From: Labrys wisconsinensis
GTDB taxonomy: Bacteria; Pseudomonadota; Alphaproteobacteria; Rhizobiales; Labraceae
Length of the DNA stretch: 41,727 bases
Direction of reading: 5' to 3'
NCBI RefSeq assembly: GCF_030814995.1
Contig: NZ_JAUSVX010000034.1
Location: 1-41,727 of the forward strand
Below the pieces are notes generated by a model. The model had not been told where the DNA came from, ran no database searches, and saw nothing but the letters and a program-made list of their open reading frames with translations. Numbering within the stretch: the first letter of the stretch is position 1; every line of letters begins with the position of its first letter. The position numbers and the translations under genes were made by a program. Shown here in pieces: positions 1 to 8,455 of this stretch.

Positions 1-20
1 GGCTCGAAGGCTCTGCTCAT
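1..20 (-). CDS. 5' end of an unidentified gene leaving the window
   Basis: A leftward gene probably starts at the window edge. The reverse strand reads ATG followed by six in-frame codons (Met-Ser-Arg-Ala-Phe-Glu-...), and a good ribosome binding site, AGGAG, lies about seven bases before the ATG. Only the first residues are visible, so nothing can be said about function. It has the same orientation as the GcvT-like gene to its right, with about 226 bases between them in which I see no other gene. It could be the last member of that operon or an independent gene. Confidence 0.4.
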
Positions 21-246
21 CGGGCGCTCCTGTCGCTGTCGTGGAAAACCGCTCAGGATCTCAGATCCGCAACCGCCACGCCCCATAGAATCTTGATCCG
101 CCCATGACGTCGCGGATGAAAGCGACGACCTGCGAATTCAACGGCTTTTGTTCTCCGCATAAGCCTACGCATGGCGCCGGGACGGTACTCGTCGGCCCCA
201 GCGGGCTTTCCAAAGCCTGTCTCAGAAGGACGTCCGACAACTCGCC

Positions 247-1452
247 TTAAAACTCGCCCGGCGGCGTCGCACGCCGCCGGGGCGGCGCGAAGAACGGGCG
301 GTCGACCACGCGGGCCCGCACCATGCTCTTCTGGTAGACCAGTTCGCGCAGGGCGTAGATCTCCACCCACAGGTCGTCCTTGACGCGGTCGCCATAGGGC
401 CGGGCCAGCGAGGCCAGGGCGATGTTGCGCTTGGCGGAGGGCGACCAGGCGGCCGCGGTGATGTGGCCGACCTCGCGTTTGCCGCGGTGATAGACCAGCG
501 CGTGCTCGGCCGGGACATTGCCGGCGATGTCGAGCCCGACCAGGATGTGGCGGGACGAGCCCCTGGCCTTTTCGGCGCGGAGCACCCGGGCGCCGTTGAA
601 ATGGCAGGGCTTGTCCCAGTCGATCATCCAGTCCAGGCCGATCTCCAGGGGCGAGCGGCGGCGGTCGGCGCGGATGGCGGCCTCGGCGGTGACGAAGTCG
701 GCATTGGCGACGATGAAGCCGGCCTCCAGCCGGGCGAGATCGAGCGCGGCATAGCCGATGGCAGTGATGCCGAGGAGCCCGCCCGCCTCGAACAGGCGGT
801 CCCAGAGCGCCAGCGCCGCGTCCGGCGCGACGAACAGCTCATAGCCGAGATCGCCGGTGAAGCCGGTGCGGGAGAGGTCGACGGCGAGGCCGTCCAGCGT
901 CACCCTGGCGAGGTCGAAGGGCTTCATCCGCTCGATGTCGAAGCCGGCGCGGCGCAGCACCGCGGCCGAGGTCGGCCCCTGCAGGGCGAGGCCGGCAATA
1001 TCGGCCGTCACCTCGGCGATCGAGACGTCGAAGCCGATGGCGCTGTCGCAGAGCCAGTCGAGATGGCGCTCCTGGCAGCACAGGCGGAACTCCGCGGCCG
1101 AGAAGCGGAACAGCGTGCCGTCGTCCAGCACCTTGCCCTGGTCGTCGCACCAGGCGGTGTAGTGCACGCGGCCGGGCTTCAGCCTGGCGACATCGCGCAA
1201 AGTGAGCCGGGCGAGGAAGGCCTCGGCGTCCGGCCCCTCGATCCGATATTTCACCATCGGCGTGACGTCGAAGACGGCCGCCGCGTTGCGGATGGCGAAA
1301 TATTCCAGTTCCTCGTCGCGGACGGCATGCGCCGATTTGTAGCCGCTCCAGGCATACCATTGGTTGGCGCGGCTCAGCGCCGCGATGCGCGGATGGAACG
1401 GCGTCTCCCACAGGGGAGTGCGGAAATGGTCCTGCTTCAGCGCATTACGCAT
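247..1452 (-). CDS. GcvT-like aminomethyltransferase (folate-dependent)
   Basis: This 401-residue protein belongs to the glycine-cleavage T-protein/DMSP-demethylase superfamily, whose members move a methyl or methylene group from an amine or sulfonium compound to tetrahydrofolate in the cytoplasm. The N-terminal folate-binding domain carries [16 protein letters not shown] (about 61-76) and the [16 protein letters not shown] segment (about 98-113), where the family's functional Asp lies. A GcvT C-terminal barrel follows, ending in a [20 protein letters not shown] segment. I chose the ATG at 1452, which overlaps the stop of the upstream oxidoreductase by 8 bp; an in-frame start at 1488 would lie deeper inside that gene. 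No glycine-cleavage H or P protein is nearby, so a role in demethylating another amine (sarcosine, dimethylglycine or betaine-type) is more likely than glycine cleavage. The substrate is inferred from context. Confidence 0.85.
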   Translation of the reverse strand: MRNALKQDHFRTPLWETPFHPRIAALSRANQWYAWSGYKSAHAVRDEELEYFAIRNAAAVFDVTPMVKYRIEGPDAEAFLARLTLRDVARLKPGRVHYTAWCDDQGKVLDDGTLFRFSAAEFRLCCQERHLDWLCDSAIGFDVSIAEVTADIAGLALQGPTSAAVLRRAGFDIERMKPFDLARVTLDGLAVDLSRTGFTGDLGYELFVAPDAALALWDRLFEAGGLLGITAIGYAALDLARLEAGFIVANADFVTAEAAIRADRRRSPLEIGLDWMIDWDKPCHFNGARVLRAEKARGSSRHILVGLDIAGNVPAEHALVYHRGKREVGHITAAAWSPSAKRNIALASLARPYGDRVKDDLWVEIYALRELVYQKSMVRARVVDRPFFAPPRRRATPPGEF

Positions 1453-3046
1453 GGTCCGACCGCCCCGCCAGGATCGCCTTCGCCGCATTCAACGCCGCCG
1501 CGCCCATGACGCCGCCGCCGGGATGCGAGCCGGCGCCGCAGAGCCACAGGCCCGGCAGCGGCGTGGCGTAGCGGGCGGCGGCGGGAACCGGGCGCAGCAT
1601 GAACATCTGGTCGATGGCGAGCTCGCCGTGATGCCAATGGCCGCCGGGCATGCCGGTCTCGCGCTCGATATCGGCGGGCGTCATCAGATTTGCGGCGGTT
1701 ACCAGCCCGCCGATGCCGGGCGCATGGCGCTCCAGCACCGCCAGGATGCGGGCGAGGAAGCCGTCGCGCTTCGCCCGGGACCGCTCCCCGGCCGGGCCCG
1801 CGCCTTCCTCCCGGTCGAAGTCGTGGGCGGCATAGATGGCGCTGACCGACAGGACATGCCGCCCCGGCGGGGCGAGCGAGGGGTCGCTGAGCGTCGGGAT
1901 GACGATCTCGAGCGCCGGGCGCTCCGAGGCCTGTCCGTACTTGGCCGGATCGAACGCGGCCTCGATGGCCTGCACGGAGGGTGCGACCAGGAGACGGCCG
2001 GCCAGCGCGTCGGGGGAAAGGCCGGTGAAGACCGGCAATCCCGACAGCGCCAGATGCAGCCTCGCCACAGTGCCGCGCTGCCGGATGTTCTTCACCCGGC
2101 GGACGAAGCCGGTGTCGAAATGACGGGCGCCGGCGAGCTCCAGCAGCGTCGTCTTCGGGTTGGCGGCGGAGACGATGCAAGGGCAGCGGATCTCTTCGCC
2201 GGAGGCCAGGACGACGCCCGCCGCGGCGCCGTTCTCGACGATCAGCCGCGCCACCCGGGCACCCAGCCTGATCTCGGCGCCGGACGCCTCGGCTGCCGCG
2301 GCCAGCGCAGCCGAGACGGCGCCCATGCCGCCCCGGGGCAGCGCCAGCGCCGCCTGGCGGCCGCCGGATTCGCCGGCAAGGCGGTAATAGAGCGTCATCA
2401 GCGAATTGGGCGAGCGCGGCCCCAGATGGGTGCCGAGGACGGCGTCGAACGCCACGGCGCCCTTCAGCGTCTCGCTGGCGATCTCCTCCTCCAGCACGTC
2501 GGCGACATTCATCAGCACCATGCGCAGGAACTCGCGCATCTCGGCCCGTCCGAGCCGGCGGATGGCGAGGCCGAGCTTGCCGAGCGCCAGCATGTCCTTC
2601 AGCCCGCCATGCCTGAGGCGCGGCGGCGTTTCCAGCAGGAACGGCCGCAGCACGGCGGAAAAGCGCAGCAGGCGCCGGCGCAGACGGGACCAGGCCTCCC
2701 GGTCCGCGTCGGAGACGGCCCCGCTCAGCCGCTCGCCATAGGCGCCTTCGAGCGTGACATGGGCGCCGTCCTCGGCCAGCGCCGTGGTCGGGATGGCGTC
2801 GGCGGCGAGCGCCAATCCGTGCGCCGGAAGGTCGAGCCGGCGGATCAGCTCCGGGTGCAACTGGCCGAGGACGTGCGCCACCTGCGAGACGCGAAAGCCC
2901 GGGGCGAACGCGACGGTGCGCGCGGCGCCGCCGACCTCCGCCGCCGCCTCGAGCACCAGCACCCTCCTGCCTGCCTGGCCCAGCAGGGCGGCGCAGGCGA
3001 GGCCGTTATGGCCTGCGCCGATGATGACGGCATCAAACGACGGCAT
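1445..3046 (-). CDS. FAD-dependent oxidoreductase of the CrtI/PYROXD2-like family (copy A)
   Basis: This 533-residue flavoprotein has an N-terminal Rossmann motif, IIGAGHNGLACAALLGQAG (about 8-26), followed by the GG doublet of EVGGAART. Near the C-terminus is the second FAD-contact segment, LWLCGAGSHPGGGVMGAAAL. This layout is typical of the phytoene-desaturase/amine-oxidase-like group often labelled 'NAD(P)/FAD-dependent oxidoreductase'. No carotenoid biosynthesis genes are nearby, so a pigment role is unlikely. It overlaps the neighbouring paralogue by 14 bp and the GcvT-like gene by 8 bp, so the three are almost certainly translated from one mRNA. Oxidation of an amine or acyl intermediate of the locus is the best guess; the substrate is unknown. 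Confidence 0.85.
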   Translation of the reverse strand: MPSFDAVIIGAGHNGLACAALLGQAGRRVLVLEAAAEVGGAARTVAFAPGFRVSQVAHVLGQLHPELIRRLDLPAHGLALAADAIPTTALAEDGAHVTLEGAYGERLSGAVSDADREAWSRLRRRLLRFSAVLRPFLLETPPRLRHGGLKDMLALGKLGLAIRRLGRAEMREFLRMVLMNVADVLEEEIASETLKGAVAFDAVLGTHLGPRSPNSLMTLYYRLAGESGGRQAALALPRGGMGAVSAALAAAAEASGAEIRLGARVARLIVENGAAAGVVLASGEEIRCPCIVSAANPKTTLLELAGARHFDTGFVRRVKNIRQRGTVARLHLALSGLPVFTGLSPDALAGRLLVAPSVQAIEAAFDPAKYGQASERPALEIVIPTLSDPSLAPPGRHVLSVSAIYAAHDFDREEGAGPAGERSRAKRDGFLARILAVLERHAPGIGGLVTAANLMTPADIERETGMPGGHWHHGELAIDQMFMLRPVPAAARYATPLPGLWLCGAGSHPGGGVMGAAALNAAKAILAGRSDHA

Positions 3047-4652
3047 AGGCGTCGCTCATGCCGGTGGCGTCGCGCTTGAGGTCGCGCAGGATCTCGGCGG
3101 CGGCGTTGCGCCCCGGCGCGCCCATGACGCCGCCGCCGGGATGGGTGGAGGAGCCGCACATGTAGAGGCCCGGGATCGGGCTGCGATATTGCGCGTAGCC
3201 CGGCACCGGCCGGTTGAACAGCAACTGGTCGAAGGTGAGCTCGCCCTGGAAGATATTGCCCTCGGTCAGGCCGACCTCGGCCTCCAGCTCGCGCGGCGTG
3301 CGCACCTCGGCATGCAGGATCAGGCTTTTGAAATCGGGGGAGTATTCGGCGATCTGGTCGATCACGGTCCGGCCGAAGGCGTCGCGGTCGGCATCGGTCC
3401 AGTCGCGTCCCTCCACCTTGGGCGGGCAATATTGCACGAAGCAGCTCATGAAGTGCTTGCCGGGCGGGGTCATGGTCGGGTCGATGGTGGTCGGGATCAT
3501 CATGTCGAGGAAGGGATCGGCCGACCATCGGCCGTATTTCCAGTCGTCATAGGCGCGCTCCATCCGCTCGACGCTGTCGGTGAAGTGCAGGTCGCCGCGA
3601 TAGCAGGAGGAGTCCCGGGGCAAGGCCGGGAAGGTCGGCAGCCCGTCGAGGGCGATGTTGACCTTGCCGGAGGAACCGCGGATCTTGAACGCCTTCACCT
3701 TGCGGACGAAGTCCGGCGGCAGGGCGGCCTCGTCCACATGCCGGAGGAAGGTGCGCTTCACGTCCATGTTGGAGACGACGAGCTTGCCGCGGATCTCCTC
3801 GCCGCCTTCCAGCACCACGCCGACGGCGGCGCCGCCCTGGATGAGCACGCTGTCGATGCCCTTGCCGGTGCGGATCTCGCCGCCGCTCGCCTGAAGAGAG
3901 GCGGCGATCGCCTTGCTGATCGCGCCCATGCCGCCGCGCGCATAGCCCCAGGCGCCGACCGCGCCGTCGACCTCGCCCATGTAATGGTGCAGCAGCACAT
4001 AGGCCGAGCCCGGCGACATCGGCCCGAGCGCCGTGCCGATGATGCCCGAGATCGAGAGGTTGGCCTTGACCACGTCGGTCTCGAAATATTCGGCCAGGAA
4101 CTCGGCGATCGACATCGTCCAGAAGCGGATGGTGTCGGCCATCTCCGCCTCGGTCAGGTCGTAGAATTTCCGGCCGAGATGGAGCAGCTCGGCAAGGTCG
4201 CGCGGCTTCAGCGAGGTCGGATCCGGCGGTGTGCGCAGGAGGAACGGCCGGATGAAGCGGCACTGGCGGATCACGTCGGCGGAATAGCGGTCATAGGCCT
4301 CTGCGTCGCGCAGGGAGAAACGGCCGATCTCCCGGCGATGGGCGTCGTGGTCGCGATAGCTGCCGAGATAATCGCCGTCCCGCGTCAGCACCGCGCCGCC
4401 CTCGTAGGGGATGACCTGCAGCCCATGCCGGGGCAGATCGAGGTCGCGCATGATCTCCGGCCGCAGCAGCGAGCAGACATAGGAGCAGTTGGAATAGAGG
4501 AAGCCGGGATGAAGCGAACGGCTGACCGCGGCACCGCCGACCCAATCGTTCTTCTCCACCACCAGCACGCTGAGCCCGGCCTTGGCGAGATAGGCGGCGT
4601 TGACGAGGCCGTTATGCCCGGCGCCGACGATGATGGCGTCATAGATCTTCAT
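3033..4652 (-). CDS. FAD-dependent oxidoreductase of the CrtI/PYROXD2-like family (copy B)
   Basis: This 539-residue paralogue of the next gene downstream has the same dinucleotide-binding start (AIIVGAGHNGLVNAAYLAKA, about 6-25), the GGAA doublet, and a C-terminal YMCGSSTHPGGGVMGAPGRN motif. It is the first gene of an overlapping trio with copy A and the GcvT-like protein. The two copies clearly differ in sequence, so they may be subunits of a heteromer or act on successive intermediates rather than being a recent duplication. A 226-bp gap containing a palindromic repeat separates it from the aminotransferase upstream. Cytoplasmic or membrane-associated redox activity is expected from the family; the electron acceptor cannot be read from sequence. 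Confidence 0.85.
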   Translation of the reverse strand: MKIYDAIIVGAGHNGLVNAAYLAKAGLSVLVVEKNDWVGGAAVSRSLHPGFLYSNCSYVCSLLRPEIMRDLDLPRHGLQVIPYEGGAVLTRDGDYLGSYRDHDAHRREIGRFSLRDAEAYDRYSADVIRQCRFIRPFLLRTPPDPTSLKPRDLAELLHLGRKFYDLTEAEMADTIRFWTMSIAEFLAEYFETDVVKANLSISGIIGTALGPMSPGSAYVLLHHYMGEVDGAVGAWGYARGGMGAISKAIAASLQASGGEIRTGKGIDSVLIQGGAAVGVVLEGGEEIRGKLVVSNMDVKRTFLRHVDEAALPPDFVRKVKAFKIRGSSGKVNIALDGLPTFPALPRDSSCYRGDLHFTDSVERMERAYDDWKYGRWSADPFLDMMIPTTIDPTMTPPGKHFMSCFVQYCPPKVEGRDWTDADRDAFGRTVIDQIAEYSPDFKSLILHAEVRTPRELEAEVGLTEGNIFQGELTFDQLLFNRPVPGYAQYRSPIPGLYMCGSSTHPGGGVMGAPGRNAAAEILRDLKRDATGMSDAYAVV

Positions 4653-4767
4653 GAAGGCGCCTCATGCCTGTGACCGGACCATTCGGTTCCTCGTGTCCCG
4701 GAGCAAGGTCCGGCACCGCGGATAGATCTTCCGGAGATATGTGTCGGCCGCGGGCCCCAACCTCGAC

Positions 4768-4856
4768 CGTCATGGACGGGCTTGTCCCGTCCATCCACGT
4801 GAACTCGACCGAGACCTGTGATCGCGTGGATGGCCGGATCAAGTCCGGCCATGACG
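4768..4856. repeat. Paired palindromic dispersed repeat, copy 1
   Basis: Two related arms of about 33 bases point at each other (4768-4800 and 4823-4856) around a short spacer. Each arm also folds on itself: the left as GGACGGG-cttgt-CCCGTCC, the right as GGCCGGA-tcaag-TCCGGCC. The same element occurs at 19014-19146. Differences between the copies are compensated within each hairpin. It lies between two leftward genes that may share a transcript, so it could affect mRNA stability or termination. Such elements are common between genes in Hyphomicrobiales. Confidence 0.85.
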
Positions 4857-4878
4857 TTGCGGACAATGGTTCGAGAAC

Positions 4879-6258
4879 TCACGCCCTCGCCCGGTGCTCG
4901 GGATCGCCCGCCAGCTCGTCGATCGTCAGGTCCACCGCCCGCTCGAACCCGGCCAGCGTCGTCTCCAGGCACCCTTCGTCATGGGCTTCGCAGACGAACC
5001 AGGGCTCGCGGCTGTCGGGCTCGCAGAGGACGCCTTGGTCATGCAGGTGCTGGGCCATCGCGTCGTAGAAGCTGTAGTCCGATGTCTTCCAGTCGCGATA
5101 ATTCCGCGGCGGCTTCTCCGCGAAGAACAGGCCGCCCATCGAGGGATGGCCGGAGAAGGAATGGACGATGCCGCGGGCCTCGAGGATCCGGCTCATGCCT
5201 TTCTGCATCCGCAATCCGTAGCCGGCGATGGTCTCCAGCGCCGGCGTCTCCTCCAGGATCTCCAGCGTCTTGTTGGCGGCGGCCAGCGCGACGGAATGCG
5301 CGGTGTAGGTGCCGCCATGGGCGACACCCCGGCCGAAGCGGCGCATGATGTCCTCGCGCCCGGCCAGCGCCGCGATCTGGTAGCCGTTGGCCATGGCCTT
5401 GGCGAAGGTGCACAGGTCCGCCTTGACGCCCATCAGCGACTGGATGCCGCCGCGGGCGACGCGGAAGCCCGACTTGACCTCGTCGATGATCAGCACCACG
5501 CCATACTGGTCGCAGAGCCGGCGCACGGCCCGGACATAGTCGGGATCGGCGGTGATGGCGCAGCAATTGCCCTGGATCGGCTCCATCAGCATGGCGGCGA
5601 TCTCGCCGGAGCGGCGCTTGAACAGGTCCTCCAGATAGTCCGCGTCGTTCATCGGCGCCTGGTGGATGAGCTGGCGCCCGATCTCGGGCACGCCCTGGCT
5701 GTAGGGGATCAGCGCCGGGTAGGTCTTGGAGCCGGGGTCCCAGTTGTCGACGTCCGAGGTCCACAGCGCCGCGTCGAACAACCCGTGATAGCCGCCCTCG
5801 AGGATGACGTAGCCGCTCCTGCCGGTGTAGCCGCGGGCGAGCCGCAGCGCCGCCATGACGGCCTCGGTGCCGGAATTGGAGAAGCGGACGAGCTCGGCCG
5901 CCGGCACCATGCGCGAGATCCGGCATGCCGCCTCGTATTCCCGCTCGGTGCCGAGCGCGAAGACGCCGCCGACCTCCATGCCCTGGCGGGCGGCCTCGTC
6001 GACGCGCGGATCGGCATAGCCCAGGATCGCCGGGCCGTAGCCGAGGCGGTAGTCGACATAGCCATTGTCGTCGAGGTCCCAGATGCGGCCGCCCTTGCCG
6101 CGCTTGACATAGATGGTCTTGTCCTCGCCCCAGTAGCGGAAGTTCGAGGCGACGCCGAGCGGCAGCCTGGTCAGCGCCTTGCGGAAATGGGCATTGCTCT
6201 TGGCGAGCGAGCGTTTGACGGGCTTTTCGTTGGCTCTCGACGTGGTGCTCAGGGCCAT
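4879..6258 (-). CDS. Class-III PLP aminotransferase (glutamate-1-semialdehyde aminomutase-like)
   Basis: This 459-residue fold-type I PLP enzyme shows SNSGTEA (about 127-133, phosphate contact), IIDEVKSGFR with the cofactor-binding Asp259, and the Schiff-base lysine Lys287 in TFAKAMANG. Automated annotation would probably call it glutamate-1-semialdehyde 2,1-aminomutase (HemL). However, it sits in a catabolic cluster with FAD oxidoreductases, and Hyphomicrobiales normally make 5-aminolevulinate through HemA from glycine, so a transaminase acting on the locus substrate is more likely. I chose the ATG at 6258, which has GGGGGAG just upstream; an in-frame ATG 12 bases earlier lacks such a site. 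It is transcribed divergently from the TetR gene and probably shares its operator. Confidence 0.85.
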   Translation of the reverse strand: MALSTTSRANEKPVKRSLAKSNAHFRKALTRLPLGVASNFRYWGEDKTIYVKRGKGGRIWDLDDNGYVDYRLGYGPAILGYADPRVDEAARQGMEVGGVFALGTEREYEAACRISRMVPAAELVRFSNSGTEAVMAALRLARGYTGRSGYVILEGGYHGLFDAALWTSDVDNWDPGSKTYPALIPYSQGVPEIGRQLIHQAPMNDADYLEDLFKRRSGEIAAMLMEPIQGNCCAITADPDYVRAVRRLCDQYGVVLIIDEVKSGFRVARGGIQSLMGVKADLCTFAKAMANGYQIAALAGREDIMRRFGRGVAHGGTYTAHSVALAAANKTLEILEETPALETIAGYGLRMQKGMSRILEARGIVHSFSGHPSMGGLFFAEKPPRNYRDWKTSDYSFYDAMAQHLHDQGVLCEPDSREPWFVCEAHDEGCLETTLAGFERAVDLTIDELAGDPEHRARA

Positions 6259-6343
6259 TGTCTCCCCCATCCGGGTTTGCGCCGTTGCCGATCGATGCCG
6301 CCATCCTGGCACGGGAGAGCGCCGATTGTCCACATCACTAATC

Positions 6344-6385
6344 AAACGTTCATTCGATAATGCGCGTTGACTGGCAAAACGTTCA
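6344..6385. promoter_or_regulatory. Candidate operator for the BetI-like regulator in the divergent promoter
   Basis: The 9-base word AAACGTTCA occurs at 6344-6352 and again at 6377-6385, exactly 33 bases (about three helical turns) apart, in an AT-richer patch between the divergent aminotransferase and TetR genes. The first copy continues as TTCATTCGATAAT. The core resembles the TTGAACGTTCAA-like sites bound by BetI regulators. A TetR regulator usually controls its own divergent intergenic region, which fits. Binding is inferred, not shown. Confidence 0.4.
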
Positions 6386-6552
6386 GCAAGAACCGGTTGA
6401 CAGGGCCGGCGATTGCTCTAGCGTGACAAGGGCTCCGCGAGGGATTTCGACGTGCCGACCACGCCAGGTTCACGAGAGGTCAGGCCGACCGGCGCCGCGG
6501 GCCCGGTGCCATGGCCGGCGCAGGGCGGCGCCCCCAGCCCCGGCGGACGGCC

Positions 6553-7215
6553 ATGAGCACGGCGCCCGCCCCGTCGCCGACACGTCGCCAGGCCCAGAAG
6601 TCGGAGCGGCGTGCCGACCTGATCGAGGCGACGATCGACTGCCTGGCCAAGCACGGCTACGAGGCGACCACCGTCGCTGTCGTGGCCGAGGCCGTGGGCA
6701 TGTCGCGCGGCATCGTCAATTTCCACTTCGACACCAAGCAGAAGCTGCTGCTGGCAACCCTGCGCCACCTCTCCGACGAGTACCGGGCCCATTGGCGCGC
6801 CGCCCTCACCGCGGCCGGCCCCTCGCCGGCCGCCCGGCTCTGGGCGCTGGCGGCGGCGGATTTCGACAAGCGCGTCTGCACGCCGCGCAAGCTGGCCGCC
6901 TGGTGCGCCTTCTGGGGCGAGGCGAAGTCGCGGCCGACCTACCGGGAGATGTGCGGGGCGAACGACGAGGAGTACCAGGGCACGGTGATCGAGCTGTGCA
7001 CGGCGCTGGCGCCGCCCGGCCGCGATCCCGTGCGGCTCGCCCGCGGCATCGTCTGCATGCTGGAGGGGCTGTGGCTGCACCTCCTGATGGCGCCGAGGGA
7101 CGTGTCGCGGGAGGAGGCCCGGGAGGTGGCGCTGTCCCAGCTCCGCACCCTGCTGCCACAGCATTTCGGCCCGGACGGCCCCGTCGCGGCCGAGATCGGC
7201 GAGGCGGCGCCATGA
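6553..7215 (+). CDS. TetR-family regulator, BetI-like
   Basis: This 220-residue repressor has an N-terminal helix-turn-helix (ATTVAVVAEAVGMSRGIVNFHF followed by the DTKQKLL helix, about 40-65). Its C-terminal ligand domain has the BetI-type signature AAWCAFWGEAKSRPTYREMC. Such regulators often sense quaternary amines or acyl compounds and repress an adjacent operon. The ATG at 6553 was chosen; an in-frame ATG at 6511 would add 14 Arg/Pro-rich residues before the conserved domain. The stop overlaps the acyl-CoA dehydrogenase start by four bases (ATGA), so the two genes are translationally coupled. It resembles the regulator half of the TetR-Rieske fusion at 12829-14613, which suggests both answer to a related ligand. 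Confidence 0.9.
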   Translation: MSTAPAPSPTRRQAQKSERRADLIEATIDCLAKHGYEATTVAVVAEAVGMSRGIVNFHFDTKQKLLLATLRHLSDEYRAHWRAALTAAGPSPAARLWALAAADFDKRVCTPRKLAAWCAFWGEAKSRPTYREMCGANDEEYQGTVIELCTALAPPGRDPVRLARGIVCMLEGLWLHLLMAPRDVSREEAREVALSQLRTLLPQHFGPDGPVAAEIGEAAP

Positions 7216-8384
7216 GCTTCGGCCTGCCCCCGAGCGCGCTCGCCTGGCGGGCGAAGGTCCGGCGCTTCGTCGACGAGGAGCTGATCCCGCACGAGGTCGA
7301 GGCGGAGATGAGCGGCGGCGAGCTGGCGCCGGCGCTGCTGCAGCGCCACGAGGCCTTGGCGATCGGGCTCGGCCTCGCCCGCATGGACGCGCCGCGGCGC
7401 CATGGCGGCCTGGAGCTGCCGCTGATCGACCAGGTCGCGGCGGCCGAGCAGATCGGCCGCGTCACCAATGCGCTGGGCTGGTGCTACCCCGAGGCCCAGT
7501 CCTGGATGTTCGAGGCCTGCGATGCCGGCCAGATCGAACGCTTCGTCCTGCCGATGATGCGCGGCGAACGGCATTTCTGCTACGCCATCACCGAGGAATT
7601 CGCGGGATCGGATGTCTCGGAGATCGCGACCACGGCGACGCCCGACGGCGACGACGTCCTGATATCAGGCGAGAAATGGCACGTCACCAGCGAGAACCTG
7701 GCCGACGTCATCCTGGTCCAGGCCCGGATCGGGGGCGATGGCGGCCAGGCCCTGTTCTTCGTCGAGAAGGGCGCGCCCGGCATCGCGGTCAAGCGCTCGC
7801 CGGCCTATAGCCACACCTACCGGCACCACCACCCGATCCTGGCTTTCGACCGGGTGCGGGTGCCGCAGGCCAACCTCATCGGCCCGCGCGATGCCGGCAT
7901 GACCTTCGCCTATGCCTGGTTCCGGCGCGAGCGGCTGATGATCGCGGCCCGCTGCTGCGGCGCGATGGAACGGCTGGTCGAGGAGACCGCTGCCTTCGCC
8001 CGGGCGCGGCGGGTCGGCGGCGAGGCGCTCATCGACAAGCAGCTCATCGCCGCCATGCTCGCCGACAGCCTCGTCGACCTGCAGGCGGCGCGGCTGATCA
8101 CCTACGAGGCGGCGGCGGCGCACGATGCCGGGCTCGATCTCAAGACGCTGCATGCGCGCTGCTCGATCGCCAAGCTGTTCGCCTCGGAGGCGGCGGGACG
8201 GGTCGCCGACCGCTGCGTTCAGGTGTTCGGCGGGCGCGGCTACATGCGCGAGAACGTCGCCGAACGGTTCTGGCGCGAGTTGCGGGTCGACCGCATCTGG
8301 GAAGGCGCCAGCGAGATCCAGCGCCTGATCATCGCCAACGCCCTCGCCAAGCGCGGCGTGGACGGCACGATCGGCGGAACCTGA
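7212..8384 (+). CDS. Acyl-CoA dehydrogenase family protein
   Basis: This 390-residue FAD enzyme removes two hydrogens from the alpha-beta position of an acyl-CoA, or a related acyl substrate, and passes electrons to ETF. The middle domain has CYAITEEFAGSDVSEI. The C-terminal helical domain ends with CVQVFGGRGYMRE and WEGASEIQRLII, which contains the family's catalytic Glu. Its start overlaps the TetR stop by four bases, and the importer genes follow after 71 bases. It is clearly not ETF or an ETF dehydrogenase, and neither gene is present in the window. The chain length or type of substrate cannot be read from sequence; in this setting a betainyl-CoA-like or short branched acyl-CoA is plausible. 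Confidence 0.9.
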   Translation: MSFGLPPSALAWRAKVRRFVDEELIPHEVEAEMSGGELAPALLQRHEALAIGLGLARMDAPRRHGGLELPLIDQVAAAEQIGRVTNALGWCYPEAQSWMFEACDAGQIERFVLPMMRGERHFCYAITEEFAGSDVSEIATTATPDGDDVLISGEKWHVTSENLADVILVQARIGGDGGQALFFVEKGAPGIAVKRSPAYSHTYRHHHPILAFDRVRVPQANLIGPRDAGMTFAYAWFRRERLMIAARCCGAMERLVEETAAFARARRVGGEALIDKQLIAAMLADSLVDLQAARLITYEAAAAHDAGLDLKTLHARCSIAKLFASEAAGRVADRCVQVFGGRGYMRENVAERFWRELRVDRIWEGASEIQRLIIANALAKRGVDGTIGGT

Positions 8385-8455
8385 CCGGCCCGTTCCCGCC
8401 GCGGGAGGACGGACCGGCAAACCAGCGTCTCGCGGCCAAACGAGGGGACTTCGCC

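Noticed and set aside
53-370. Small reverse-strand open frame at the left edge
   Set aside because: It overlaps the C-terminus of the GcvT-like gene in another frame and is Arg/Pro/Gly-rich without family features.
1445-4652. Phytoene desaturase (carotenoid) role for the paired flavoproteins
   Set aside because: No crtB, crtE or other carotenoid genes are nearby and the genes overlap a GcvT-like gene; only the fold is shared.
463-6360. Long open frames on the plus strand opposite the leftward genes (463-1509, 1364-3079, 2754-4673, 4894-6360)
   Set aside because: They are antisense to genes with clear catalytic motifs. High GC removes stop codons, and the predicted proteins are Arg/Ala/Gly-rich without domains.
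6360-7211. N-terminal extension of the acyl-CoA dehydrogenase frame back to 6360
   Set aside because: It runs through the TetR gene in another frame. The real start is the ATG at 7212, overlapping the TetR stop.
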